Assembly: GCA_023639215.1 (NCBI GenBank)
Contig: CP097899.1
Span: 3,778,001 to 3,842,000 of the forward strand
DNA: 64,000 nt
Reading direction: 5' to 3'
DNA from: Candidatus Pristimantibacillus lignocellulolyticus
GTDB taxonomy: Bacteria > Bacillota > Bacilli > Paenibacillales > Paenibacillaceae
In this document: positions 33,168-42,139 of the stretch, one piece after another
Layout of the letters: each line of letters opens with the position of its first letter
Numbering within the stretch: the first letter of the stretch is position 1
Program-made: the position numbers and the translations under genes
The notes under the pieces: generated by a model
Database searches by the model: none
What the model saw: only the letters and a program-made list of their open reading frames with translations
Told to the model about the DNA's origin: nothing

Positions 33168-36100
33168 ATGTTCTTGAAAAGAATTGAATTAGCGGGATTT
33201 AAATCATTCGCTGATAAAACTGAATTGGAATTTGTGAACGGTATTACAGCCGTTGTAGGGCCTAATGGATCTGGTAAAAGTAATATATCAGACGGAATCC
33301 GTTGGGTTCTTGGTGAGCAGAGCGCAAAGAGTCTACGTGGTGGCAAGATGGAAGATATCATCTTTGCAGGTAGCGATGCTAGGCGGGCAGTGAACTATGG
33401 AGAAGTGAGCTTAACGCTGGACAACTCTGATGGTGCCTTGCCGCTGGAATATAACGAAGTAACGGTTACAAGACGTGTTCATCGTAGTGGTGATAGCGAG
33501 TATATGATCAACAAGCAAGCTTGTCGCTTAAAGGATATTACGGAGTTATTCATGGATACAGGAATCGGTAAGGAAGCTTATTCGATTATTGGACAAGGTC
33601 GTATTGAGGAAATATTAAGTACTCGCTCGGAAGATCGTCGAGGGATCTTTGAAGAAGCATCAGGTATTGTTAAGTATAAGTCTCGTAAAAAAGAAGCAAA
33701 ACGTAAGTTGGACGATACAGAACAAAATTTGTTGCGTATTCATGACCTAGTAACAGAACTTGAGGATCAGGTTGAACCTTTGCGCAAGCAATCCGAAGTA
33801 GCTATTCATTTTAAGCAACTTAAGGAACAATTGAAATCGAAAGAAATTTCATTATATGTTCATCAGATTGAAACACTACATAGTGCATGGTCTGAGTCAA
33901 CCAATAAGTTAGAAAAGTTACAAGAAGAACAACTTAAACTATCATCTGTCGTAAGCAAGCATGATGCTGTATTAGAAAGTGATCGCTTGCAATTACGTGA
34001 AATAGAAGCTCAACTCGATGAATTACATCAAGCAATGCTTCAAATCAGTGAAGATGTTGAAAAATGCGAAGGATATGGCGAAATCATTAAAGAACGTATT
34101 CGTCATAATGAGGCTACAAAGCTAACTGTAACTCAATCTATTGAGGTAACGGACGCTAAAATTATGTCTTTATCACAAGAAGAAGTATCCATTCGCAGTA
34201 AGGCAGCAGAGATAGAAGAGCAGTTGACTGAGCACCGTATTAAGCTAGCTGCTGAAGAAATTCGGATGCAAGGTGTTACGACTGGTAGTGCACAAGATGA
34301 AGAGGAACGTCTGAAAGGTGAATTATTAGACGTTTTCAGCTCTATGGCACAACTTCGTAATGAAGTACGATATACAGAGCAGCAACAAGAAGCACTGCTT
34401 CGTCGTATGGAACGTATACAAGAAGACGAAGTGAAATGGACTGGACAACAACGTGCATTGGAAGCAAAGGCATATGAACTGAATCAATCGTTAGAAGCGG
34501 TTGTAGCTGACATTAATAAGCTTCGCACGAAGATGCTTACTGAAGCTGATGAAGCTCGTAAGTTGAATGTTTCACTTGAACAAGAAAGTGCTAATTTACG
34601 AAAATTAGAACAGAAAATAGATAGTGACTTATCTCGTAGAGATACGATGAAAGAAATGCAAGATGCGATGGATGGTTTCATGCATGGTGTCAAAGAAATT
34701 TTGAAAGCATCTCGCAGTCAGCAATCAGGTATTCAAGGGGTTCATGGTGCTGTTGCAGAGCTGATCAATGTACCACAGCGTATTGAAACAGCGGTGGAAA
34801 CGGCATTAGGTGGGGCACTACAACATATCGTTATGCAAGATGAGCGTAGTGCGCGAACGGCGATTTCGTATTTGAAGCAGCGTCAATTAGGTCGTGCGAC
34901 GTTTTTACCTCTTGATGTTATTCGTGGTCGTCGCTTGAATGAATCTGATAAGCGTATGATTAGTGAATTAGAAGGTTTTGTTGGTATTGCAGCTGATCTA
35001 GTGAAAAGTGATGAGAAGTATGAAGAAATTGTCTATAACTTATTAGGTAATGTTCTTCTAGCAGAGAATTTGGAACAAGCTAACCGTATTGCTTCTCGTT
35101 GCCAGTATCGATATCGTGTCGTAACACTAGAAGGTGATGTCGTTAATGCTGGTGGTTCGATGACTGGTGGTAGTCAGCAGAAGAAAGGCGCAAGTCTACT
35201 TGGCAGACATCGTCAGATTGAACAGTTGGATGAAGTCATTGCACTAACCAAACAACAAATTGAGCAAATGCGTGCGAAAATCGTAGATAATCGCAAAGAA
35301 ATATCGATTCGCAATCAAAATGCTGAACAGGCGCGTGAGAAGCTTGAGCAGAAGCGAGTCGAAGAACAACAGCTAAAGGGCGAACTTCAACAGCTACAGC
35401 AAGAGATGAAGTTTTTGAATGAACAACAAGCGTTATCTTCTTCAGATAAAAGTACTCAGACTACAGAGAGTGTGGCTGCTGAGCAATCCATTGAGATCGC
35501 AAAACAACAGTTGGAGCAATTATCTCTGAGAGAGAAAATATTACAAGAAGCAATAAAACTTGCTGAGCAGACACGTAAAGTGAACGAGAGTCAGAAAGAA
35601 GAGTTACAAGTTCAACTTACTGATCTAAAAATTGCTGTTGCTAAACTTGATCAAGAATACAGTAATTATGAGGATCAAGCGGGTCGTTTGAGAGATGAGA
35701 TCGCACGGACTAAGCATGAATTGCGCCAACAGCAACAACAAGAGGCACAATTAAGTCAAAATGGATCTAATCTTGAAAAAGAAGCAATTGAGCAAGCAGA
35801 GCAACTTGTTAATCTGAAAGATGCTAAGTTACAATGTAGCGATAAGACAGACCATTATCGTATGCAACGATCTCAGAAATCAAGTGGCTTGGAACAAGGG
35901 GAAAGTGAGACGAAGGAACAACGTATAAGTCTTCGTAATATTGAAGAGCAAATGCGTCAAACAGAAATCGTACTTAACCGCCAAGATGTTGAATTAGATC
36001 ATACGATTCGCAAACTTAGTGAAGAGTATAGTTATAGCTATGAGATGGCTAAAGAGCAATACCCTCCACCAGAAGAAATTGCTCCGATACAGCTTGATGT

Positions 36101-36752
36101 GAAAGATTTGAAACGTCAAATAAGCTCACTTGGTGATATTAATCTAGGAGCAATTGAAGAGTATGAGCGAGTGAAAGAGCGTTTTGACTTCCTATCTGAA
36201 CAGAAGAACGATCTAATGGAAGCAAAAACTACTTTGTATGAAGTGATTAAAGAGATGGACGACGAAATGTCGAAGCGTTTCAAAACGACATTTGATGAAA
36301 TACGCAAACACTTTATCGTTGTATTTAGTAAATTATTCGGCGGTGGTCGCGCGGATCTCATACTGGTGGACACTAGCAATATATTGGAGACCGGTATTGA
36401 TATTGTTGCACAACCACCAGGGAAGAAGCTGCAAAATCTACAGTTACTTTCAGGCGGTGAGCGTGCTTTAACTGCTATTGCACTTTTATTTGCAATTTTA
36501 CAAGTGAAGCCTGTTCCGTTCTGTGTGCTTGATGAAGTCGAAGCAGCACTTGATGAAGCTAACGTTGCTCGTTTTGCACAATATTTACGTGAATTCTCTG
36601 AGTTAACGCAATTCATCGTCGTAACGCATCGTAAAGGTACAATGGAAGAAGCTGATGTATTATATGGTGTGACGATGGAAGAGGGCGGCGTATCTAAGTT
36701 AGTATCTGTTCGACTTGAAGAAGGCCAAGAGCTAGAAGGTGTAACTGCTTAA
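33168..36752 (+). CDS. smc: Chromosome segregation protein SMC
   Basis: The product is 1194 residues from ATG 33168 (GGGAGGTG 10 bases upstream). It has the full SMC layout: N-terminal ATPase half with Walker A GPNGSGKSN (about 32-40), a long coiled coil, a hinge around 505-680 (IQGVHGAVAELINVP; VNAGGSMTGGS), a second coiled coil, and the C-terminal half with signature LLSGGERALTAIALL and Walker B VPFCVLDEVEAALDEAN. It forms condensin with ScpAB and organises the nucleoid. Family repeats flank it on both sides. Confidence 0.98.
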   Translation: MFLKRIELAGFKSFADKTELEFVNGITAVVGPNGSGKSNISDGIRWVLGEQSAKSLRGGKMEDIIFAGSDARRAVNYGEVSLTLDNSDGALPLEYNEVTVTRRVHRSGDSEYMINKQACRLKDITELFMDTGIGKEAYSIIGQGRIEEILSTRSEDRRGIFEEASGIVKYKSRKKEAKRKLDDTEQNLLRIHDLVTELEDQVEPLRKQSEVAIHFKQLKEQLKSKEISLYVHQIETLHSAWSESTNKLEKLQEEQLKLSSVVSKHDAVLESDRLQLREIEAQLDELHQAMLQISEDVEKCEGYGEIIKERIRHNEATKLTVTQSIEVTDAKIMSLSQEEVSIRSKAAEIEEQLTEHRIKLAAEEIRMQGVTTGSAQDEEERLKGELLDVFSSMAQLRNEVRYTEQQQEALLRRMERIQEDEVKWTGQQRALEAKAYELNQSLEAVVADINKLRTKMLTEADEARKLNVSLEQESANLRKLEQKIDSDLSRRDTMKEMQDAMDGFMHGVKEILKASRSQQSGIQGVHGAVAELINVPQRIETAVETALGGALQHIVMQDERSARTAISYLKQRQLGRATFLPLDVIRGRRLNESDKRMISELEGFVGIAADLVKSDEKYEEIVYNLLGNVLLAENLEQANRIASRCQYRYRVVTLEGDVVNAGGSMTGGSQQKKGASLLGRHRQIEQLDEVIALTKQQIEQMRAKIVDNRKEISIRNQNAEQAREKLEQKRVEEQQLKGELQQLQQEMKFLNEQQALSSSDKSTQTTESVAAEQSIEIAKQQLEQLSLREKILQEAIKLAEQTRKVNESQKEELQVQLTDLKIAVAKLDQEYSNYEDQAGRLRDEIARTKHELRQQQQQEAQLSQNGSNLEKEAIEQAEQLVNLKDAKLQCSDKTDHYRMQRSQKSSGLEQGESETKEQRISLRNIEEQMRQTEIVLNRQDVELDHTIRKLSEEYSYSYEMAKEQYPPPEEIAPIQLDVKDLKRQISSLGDINLGAIEEYERVKERFDFLSEQKNDLMEAKTTLYEVIKEMDDEMSKRFKTTFDEIRKHFIVVFSKLFGGGRADLILVDTSNILETGIDIVAQPPGKKLQNLQLLSGGERALTAIALLFAILQVKPVPFCVLDEVEAALDEANVARFAQYLREFSELTQFIVVTHRKGTMEEADVLYGVTMEEGGVSKLVSVRLEEGQELEGVTA

Positions 36753-36772
36753 TTCGTGAAAATTTTAAACTA

Positions 36773-36830
36773 ATGCTTCCGATGTACTTTTCATCAGCAA
36801 GGAAGTAACTATACCAGTCATGAAAAGTTT
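36773..36830 (+). repeat. Family A hairpin element in the ftsY leader
   Basis: ATGCTTCCGATGT leads to ACTTTTCAT, a loop with AAGGAAGTAACT, then ATGAAAAGT (9-bp perfect stem) and TTGAGAGG, which is the probable ftsY ribosome site. Confidence 0.8.
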
Positions 36831-36849
36831 GAGAGGATGTTATCCAATT

Positions 36850-37854
36850 ATGGGGTTTTTCAAAAAGTTGAAAGAAACGATTGCTTCGAAGACTGAAGCA
36901 GTAACTAATGTATTTAAGGAAGGGCTAGCTAAGACTAGAACAGCTCTTGTTGAAAAAGTTGAAGAACTAATTACGCGTCGCAAAAAAATCGATGAAGAGT
37001 TCTATGAAGAACTTGAAGAAATTCTAATTGGTGCTGACGTAGGTGTCACTACAGTTATGCAATTAATCGATGAGTTACGTGCGGAAGTGAAAAAACGTAA
37101 AATCGAAAGTGCTGCTGAGTTACAACCCGTACTATCTGAAAAACTTGTAGGGATGCTTAAAGGCGATGGAATTTCACATCTAAATGTTGCTCCAGCTGGA
37201 GAAATTACTGTGTATCTATTTGTAGGTGTTAATGGAGTAGGTAAAACAACTACGATCGGTAAACTAGCTCATAAGCTGAAAAGCGAAGGCAAAAACGTAC
37301 TACTTGCAGCCGGTGATACTTTCCGTGCTGGTGCTATCGAACAGCTTGAAGTGTGGGGACAACGTGTAGGTGTAGATGTCATCAAGCAATCTTCTGGTTC
37401 TGACCCTGCTGCAGTCATCTATGATGCTGTTCAAGCTGCTAAGCAACGTCAAGTTGATGTGTTAATCTGTGATACAGCAGGTCGATTGCAGAATAAGACG
37501 AACCTCATGGAAGAATTGAATAAAATTTTCCGTGTTATTCAGCGTGAATTACCTACTGCACCTCATGAAGTTTTACTAGTGCTTGATGCTACGACTGGTC
37601 AAAATGCGCTTAGCCAAGCAAAACTGTTTGGTGAAAAAAGTGGCGTAACGGGACTTGTCCTAACGAAACTTGATGGTACAGCTAAAGGCGGTATTGTTAT
37701 TGCGATTCGCAATGAATTGAATATCCCTGTGAAGCTTGTTGGTCTAGGTGAGAAAATGGGCGATCTTCAAGAATTTGATTCTGATCAGTTTGTTCATGCA
37801 TTATTCGCTGGACTTATTCAGAAAGAAGCAGAGCAAGAAGAAGCAGAAAACTAA
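36850..37854 (+). CDS. ftsY: Signal recognition particle receptor FtsY
   Basis: The product is 334 residues from ATG 36850; the best RBS, GAGAGG, is rather far (13 bases). It has an N domain (FFKKLKETIASKTEAV, then EEILIGADVGVTT), and a GTPase domain with GVNGVGKTTTIGKLA (about 126-140), ICDTAGRLQNK, and LTKLDGTAKGG. It docks SRP-ribosome complexes at the membrane. It follows smc, as is conserved in Firmicutes, and is ended by a terminator. Confidence 0.96.
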   Translation: MGFFKKLKETIASKTEAVTNVFKEGLAKTRTALVEKVEELITRRKKIDEEFYEELEEILIGADVGVTTVMQLIDELRAEVKKRKIESAAELQPVLSEKLVGMLKGDGISHLNVAPAGEITVYLFVGVNGVGKTTTIGKLAHKLKSEGKNVLLAAGDTFRAGAIEQLEVWGQRVGVDVIKQSSGSDPAAVIYDAVQAAKQRQVDVLICDTAGRLQNKTNLMEELNKIFRVIQRELPTAPHEVLLVLDATTGQNALSQAKLFGEKSGVTGLVLTKLDGTAKGGIVIAIRNELNIPVKLVGLGEKMGDLQEFDSDQFVHALFAGLIQKEAEQEEAEN

Positions 37855-37874
37855 TTGAATAACATAATAAATAG

Positions 37875-37949
37875 AATGAAAGCCACCTAGTAAAGATGTG
37901 TTAACTGGATTATTTCGGGTTACATGTTTGGATGGGTGGCTTTTATTCA
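37875..37949 (+). terminator. Terminator after ftsY
   Basis: AATGAAAGCCACC (37875-37887) and GGTGGCTTTTATTC (37935-37948) form a long stem with an internal AACTGG...CGGGTT-like region. The 3' arm carries the T run. Confidence 0.75.
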
Positions 37950-38020
37950 TACGAGAAATACTTAGCATATAAAAAGTTGATTATAAAGTTGCATATAGTA
38001 ATGAACTAGAAGGTGATTGC

Positions 38021-38551
38021 ATGGCAGATCAACAGTTAAGAGCGAAAGAGCTTTTTGAATCTCACTATGGGAATAAGCTTCAAATGTATCGTGAAGGTCA
38101 GCTTGATGAATATAAAGAATACAATATTACAATAGAGCAAGAAACGTTGTGGATGAAACAATTAATTCAGCACTATTCTGCACAATTATCGATTAGAAAT
38201 TGGGATGCTGTGCATCATCTAGACATTGTCGCAAGTAATTATAAAGATAGTGAAATCGTTACAAATATATTGATGTTCTCAACAAGGCACCTGAAAAGTG
38301 CAGATAGTATCGTTAAACTTAAATTTGCAGAATATATGATTCATATTATTGGCTTAACAAAAGATGTACTAACGAAGGATCAGCTTATTGATGCGATTAA
38401 GAAAACACTTTTAATATTTGATGATATTATGAAAGGGCAATTAGTCGTTGATCCTGGACATGAATTGAGTCTACATCAATTAACCGATAAGAGGTCACTT
38501 AATAGTCGGGCCAAGCGGGGGATTGAACAGCTAGAAAACATCCCAGTTTAA
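38021..38551 (+). CDS. Hypothetical protein between ftsY and ylxM
   Basis: The 176-residue soluble, helical product is not recognised. RBS AGAAGGTGA lies 8 bases before ATG. Sequence such as MKQLIQHYSAQLSIRNWDAV and KSADSIVKLKFAEYMIHII suggests an all-alpha fold. B. subtilis has no gene here, so this is an insertion into the conserved ftsY-ylxM-ffh order. It lies between a terminator and a family B element that starts at its stop codon. Confidence 0.7.
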   Translation: MADQQLRAKELFESHYGNKLQMYREGQLDEYKEYNITIEQETLWMKQLIQHYSAQLSIRNWDAVHHLDIVASNYKDSEIVTNILMFSTRHLKSADSIVKLKFAEYMIHIIGLTKDVLTKDQLIDAIKKTLLIFDDIMKGQLVVDPGHELSLHQLTDKRSLNSRAKRGIEQLENIPV

Positions 38552-38717
38552 AGGTAGTTCAAAAAGCGGACTTTGATAACGATGTGTTGCTACGTAGTAT
38601 ATTCGACATCGAATATGAAGCGAACTTGGGAGGTCCGGTCCGCGTGTACTAACCACGTACACTTGCGTTTCCTCCTTCCACAAGTAGCGCTCCATCTTCT
38701 CGGTTCTGAATGCCCGC
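38552..38717 (+). repeat. Family B palindromic element, copy 5 (before ylxM)
   Basis: It starts directly after the stop codon of the preceding gene with AAGGTAGTTCAAAAAGCGGACTTTGATAACGATG-type sequence and ends TTCTCGGTTCTGAATGCCCGC. It is the closest relative of copy 3 (30127). The centre is GTGTAC (38646-38651), spacer, GTACAC, whereas copy 3 has ATGTAC and GTACAT. Confidence 0.8.
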
Positions 38718-38929
38718 AAACGATGACTAAGTTAACGTACCTTAATCGACAATGGAATATCTCATCGTTGTAGCTATTAACTCAAAAGAGGATTAGTGAC
38801 AAGTAAAAATACTTGACACATGAAACTGATTAAGTTATGATAATATTCGTTGCCAAGTGTAAAGGTAATCTACTTTACAGTGAAAGCCGATTGGTACACG
38901 CTTCAATGGATGTAATGGAGGGAAATGGA

Positions 38930-39331
38930 ATGCAACATATAGAGCCAGATGCCCTAGCCAAGACAACACGCATTAATTTGCTGTTAGATTTCTATGAAGA
39001 GTTATTAACAGATAAGCAACGTACTATTTTAACATATTACTACCACGATGATTTTTCATTAGGTGAAATCGCTACTGAATTTGGCATTAGTCGCCAAGCA
39101 GTGTATGATAATATAAAGCGGGCCCAGCAAGCGCTGGAATCGTATGAACGAAAATTGGGACTGTTAACCAGGCATGGGCAAACAGTGCACCTGACGGAGC
39201 AATTAGAAGATCAACTTGATCAATTACAACTTCCGATGGAGCAACGACAACATTTACAAACTGTCGTTGAACAGTTACGTTCAATAGAAATTATGACACA
39301 AATGGAGGCGATAAAGGATGGCAGCATTTGA
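38930..39331 (+). CDS. ylxM: YlxM, putative helix-turn-helix regulator of SRP genes
   Basis: The product is 133 residues from ATG 38930, chosen because GGAGGG lies 7 bases upstream. Upstream in-frame ATGs at 38906 and 38915 lie before or within that RBS. It has a sigma-70 region 4-like HTH: LLDFYEELLTDKQRTILTYYY, then DDFSLGEIATEFGISRQAVYDNIKRAQ. YlxM is encoded with ffh in most Firmicutes and interacts with SRP in streptococci. The C-terminal 40 residues extend beyond the usual about 110. It overlaps ffh by 14 bases. Confidence 0.92.
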   Translation: MQHIEPDALAKTTRINLLLDFYEELLTDKQRTILTYYYHDDFSLGEIATEFGISRQAVYDNIKRAQQALESYERKLGLLTRHGQTVHLTEQLEDQLDQLQLPMEQRQHLQTVVEQLRSIEIMTQMEAIKDGSI

Positions 39332-40715
39332 GAGTTTGTCGAGTCGGCTGCAGAATGTTTTCAGCAAGCTGAAGGGCAAAGGAAAAGTTTCTGAAAATGA
39401 TGTCGCTGAAGCGATGCGCGAAGTACGACTTGCTCTACTTGAGGCGGACGTTAACTTCAAAGTCGTGAAAGACTTTATAGCCAAGGTGAAAGAGCAAGCT
39501 ATTGGATTAGATGTATCAAAAAGCTTTACGCCAGGCATGGTCATTATTGATATTGTTAATAAAGAACTGACTGAGCTTATGGGTGGAACTCAAGCAAAAC
39601 TTGCTAAAGCTAACAAACCTCCAACTGTCATTATGATGGTCGGTTTACAGGGTGCAGGTAAAACAACTTCCTCTGGTAAGTTAGCAAGATTATTGCAAAA
39701 AGGTAACCATAAACCACTATTAGTTGCTTGTGATATATACCGTCCTGCGGCAATCAAACAACTTCAGGTTCTAGGTGAGCAAATCAATGCACCAGTATTT
39801 GCAATGGGTGATCAAGTATCTCCTGTTGACATTGCTCGCAACGGTTTGCAACATGCCAAAGATAACGGTAATGATTATGTTATTTTCGATACAGCTGGTC
39901 GATTACATATCGATGAAGCTTTAATGGGTGAGTTGAAAGAGATTCATTCCATTGTTAAGCCAGATGAGGTGCTCTTAGTCGTTGATGCAATGACTGGTCA
40001 GGACGCCGTTAACGTCGCTCAAAGCTTCCATGAACAATTGGAACTTACAGGTGTCGTTCTAACGAAACTAGATGGGGATACTCGTGGTGGTGCAGCGCTT
40101 TCTGTAAAAGCTGTAACCGGACAACCTATCAAGTTCGCGGCAATGGGTGAGAAGATCGATTCTTTGGAGCCATTCCATCCTGAACGTATGGCATCTCGTA
40201 TCCTTGGTATGGGTGATATGCTTTCTCTAATTGAGAAGGCGCAAGCGGGAATCGATGCAGATAAAGCTGCTGAGATGGAACGCAAAATGCGTAATGCGGA
40301 ATTTACCTTCGATGATTTCCTAGAGCAAATGGAGCAAGTCAAGAAATTAGGTCCACTGGATCAAATTATGGATATGTTGCCAGGCATGGGTAAGATGAAA
40401 GGTAATATGAAAGATATGAAGGTCGATGAGAAGCAAATGGGTCGTGTCGAAGCCATTGTCAAATCAATGACAAAGGAAGAGAAGCAAAAGCCAGAATTGC
40501 TAAATCATAGCCGACGTAAGCGTATTGCTACGGGTAGTGGTGCTACCATTGTTGAAGTTAATCGACTGATCAAACAGTTTGATGATATGCGTAAAATGAT
40601 GAAACAATTTAGTTCAATGATGGGCCCGAACGGACCAAAAGGTCTTAAAGGCGGTAAAAAAGGTATGAAGGGTATGAAAGGGCTTCTAGGCAAAAATATG
40701 AAGTTTCCCTTTTAG
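39318..40715 (+). CDS. ffh: Signal recognition particle protein Ffh
   Basis: The 465-residue product has an N domain (residues 1-90), a GTPase domain with GLQGAGKTTSSGKLA (about 108-122), DTAGRLHID and TKLDGDTRGGAA, and a Met-rich M domain from about 300 with MLPGMGKMKGNM and the SRP RNA-binding SRRKRIATGSG. It binds signal peptides and 6S/4.5S-type RNA. The C-terminus is Gly/Lys/Met-rich. Its stop codon is part of a family B element. Confidence 0.97.
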   Translation: MAAFESLSSRLQNVFSKLKGKGKVSENDVAEAMREVRLALLEADVNFKVVKDFIAKVKEQAIGLDVSKSFTPGMVIIDIVNKELTELMGGTQAKLAKANKPPTVIMMVGLQGAGKTTSSGKLARLLQKGNHKPLLVACDIYRPAAIKQLQVLGEQINAPVFAMGDQVSPVDIARNGLQHAKDNGNDYVIFDTAGRLHIDEALMGELKEIHSIVKPDEVLLVVDAMTGQDAVNVAQSFHEQLELTGVVLTKLDGDTRGGAALSVKAVTGQPIKFAAMGEKIDSLEPFHPERMASRILGMGDMLSLIEKAQAGIDADKAAEMERKMRNAEFTFDDFLEQMEQVKKLGPLDQIMDMLPGMGKMKGNMKDMKVDEKQMGRVEAIVKSMTKEEKQKPELLNHSRRKRIATGSGATIVEVNRLIKQFDDMRKMMKQFSSMMGPNGPKGLKGGKKGMKGMKGLLGKNMKFPF

Positions 40716-40861
40716 ACTTTGATCACGATGTATTGCTGACGTAGCGTATTCGGCATCGAATATGGCATTCATCGCTTGCTCCGTTGCTCGTGTACCAATT
40801 ACGTACACTATGCTACTCACTTCACTAACTTCATGCCATCTTCTTGGTGCTGAAAGTCTAA
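40713..40861 (+). repeat. Family B palindromic element, copy 6 (starts at the ffh stop codon)
   Basis: It opens TTTTAGACTTTGATCACGATG, which contains the ffh TAG, and closes CATCTTCTTGGTGCTGAAAG followed by TCTAAAA; the ends are inverted repeats of TTTTAGACTTT. The centre is GTGTAC (40791-40796), spacer, GTACAC. It has the cleanest ends in the family. Confidence 0.8.
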
Positions 40862-40955
40862 AATCGCTTCGAAGTTTTTGTGGGTGAATCGGTCGCCGTA
40901 TGCTCGTGTACGTTGTGCACTTTGCTACTCGCTTGGTGTATACATTGATATTTAA
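40862..40955 (+). repeat. Degenerate family B-like segment before rpsP
   Basis: GCTCGTGTACGTTGTGCACTTTGC and CTACTCGCTTGGTGTA resemble the family B middle and right arm; the left arm is missing. GCTTCGAAGTTTTTG at 40865 also recalls the family A entry. It ends 25 bases before rpsP. Confidence 0.4.
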
Positions 40956-40979
40956 TTTTTCGAAGGAGGTGAATTTCTA

Positions 40980-41252
40980 ATGGCAGTTCGTATTCGTTTG
41001 AAACGTATGGGTGCTCACAAAGCTCCATTCTATCGCGTAGTAGTATCTGATTCTCGTTCTCCACGTGATGGTCGTTTTATTGAAGAAATCGGTACTTATA
41101 ATCCAGTTGCGCAACCTGCAGTAGTAACAATCAACGAAGAAAAAGCGTTGAAATGGCTACAAACAGGTGCACAAGCATCTGATACAGTTCGTGACTTGCT
41201 TTCTAAAGCGGGTGTAATGAAAAAATTCCATGAGCTTAAACAACAGAAGTAA
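40980..41252 (+). CDS. rpsP: 30S ribosomal protein S16
   Basis: The 90-residue product starts MAVRIRLKRMGAHKAPFYRVVVSDSRSPRDGRFIEEIGTYNP, which is diagnostic for S16. The RBS is CGAAGGAGGTG. It is a structural and assembly protein of the small subunit and heads the rpsP-khpA-rimM-trmD-rplS group. Confidence 0.97.
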   Translation: MAVRIRLKRMGAHKAPFYRVVVSDSRSPRDGRFIEEIGTYNPVAQPAVVTINEEKALKWLQTGAQASDTVRDLLSKAGVMKKFHELKQQK

Positions 41253-41294
41253 TAGCTAATCGTTATTATTGTTGAGAAGCGGAGGGCTTTGTTG

Positions 41295-41522
41295 ATGAAA
41301 GAGTTAATTCTTGTCATAGCGAAGGCTTTAGTGGATCATCCGGAAGATGTGCGCGTTCATGTTAAAGATGAACGCAGTACGATTTACGAGCTTTCGGTTC
41401 ATCCATCTGATGTCGGTAAAATTATCGGTAAGCAAGGTCGTATTGCGAAAGCGATACGAACTGTGGTGAACTCGGCTGCAACTAAGTCTAACGAGCGTGT
41501 GATCGTTAACATTCAATCATAA
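41295..41522 (+). CDS. khpA: KH-domain RNA-binding protein KhpA (YlqC)
   Basis: The product is 75 residues from ATG 41295 (GGAGGG upstream; TTG 41289 is an unlikely alternative). It is a single KH domain with GxxG in VGKIIGKQGRIAKAIRTVV. KhpA pairs with KhpB (Jag) to bind small and messenger RNAs and affects cell-wall elongation and division. It is positioned between rpsP and rimM as in other Bacillales, with a terminator-like hairpin after it. Confidence 0.95.
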   Translation: MKELILVIAKALVDHPEDVRVHVKDERSTIYELSVHPSDVGKIIGKQGRIAKAIRTVVNSAATKSNERVIVNIQS

Positions 41523-41537
41523 GTGAATGCGCCGTCA

Positions 41538-41570
41538 GGAGGGTTAGGATGAAAATCCTGGCCCTCTTTT
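41538..41570 (+). terminator. Terminator or attenuator between khpA and rimM
   Basis: GAGGGTTAGGAT and ATCCTGGCCCTC pair with loop GAAA, followed by TTTT. It may reduce read-through from rpsP-khpA into rimM-trmD-rplS. Confidence 0.75.
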
Positions 41571-41613
41571 GGCATGGAAATGCGAAAAAGTTTGTTAAGT
41601 AAGGGATGATGAA

Positions 41614-42138
41614 ATGAGTGGAACTTGGTATAATGTTGGTCTGATTGTGAATACACACGGACTAAAAGGTGACCTGAAAGTAATGTCACGTACAGATTTC
41701 CCAGAAGAGCGCTTCGCTGTAGGCAGTAAGCTCGTTATGTTCAACGAAGAAACAGGACAATCTATAAAAATTGAGATTACTAACTCGCGTGAGCAAAAGG
41801 GAATGTACTTTATTAAGTTAAAAGGGTATAACGATATTAATGAAGTAGAGAAATTCAAAGGCTGGCTTATTAAAGTAGCTGCTGAGGATCAAGGCTCATT
41901 AGATGATGGCGAATATTTTTATCATCAAATTATCGGTTGTGAAGTTTACAGCGATGAAGATGTATTGCTTGGTGTAGTAACTGAAATTCTGTCTCCAGGT
42001 GCCAATGATGTATGGGTTGTAGAGCCTGGAAAAGGCAAAGGCAAACAGATTTTGTTACCAGTTATTGATCCTGTCGTGCTGAATGTTGATGTAGCAAATA
42101 AACGTATCACTGTTCATTTGCTAGAAGGATTGGTCTAA
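41614..42138 (+). CDS. rimM: Ribosome maturation factor RimM
   Basis: The 174-residue product has the two RimM beta-barrels: YNVGLIVNTHGLKGDLKVMSRTDFPEERF at the N-terminus and YFYHQIIGCEVYSDEDVLLGVVTEILSPGANDVWVV in the PRC-barrel half. RimM binds S19 and helps 30S head maturation. trmD starts 2 bases after its stop. Confidence 0.96.
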   Translation: MSGTWYNVGLIVNTHGLKGDLKVMSRTDFPEERFAVGSKLVMFNEETGQSIKIEITNSREQKGMYFIKLKGYNDINEVEKFKGWLIKVAAEDQGSLDDGEYFYHQIIGCEVYSDEDVLLGVVTEILSPGANDVWVVEPGKGKGKQILLPVIDPVVLNVDVANKRITVHLLEGLV

Positions 42139-42139
42139 C

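Noticed and set aside
36116..36616. 166-codon antisense frame inside smc
   Set aside because: Ser-rich mirror of the conserved SMC C-terminal domain; no independent support.
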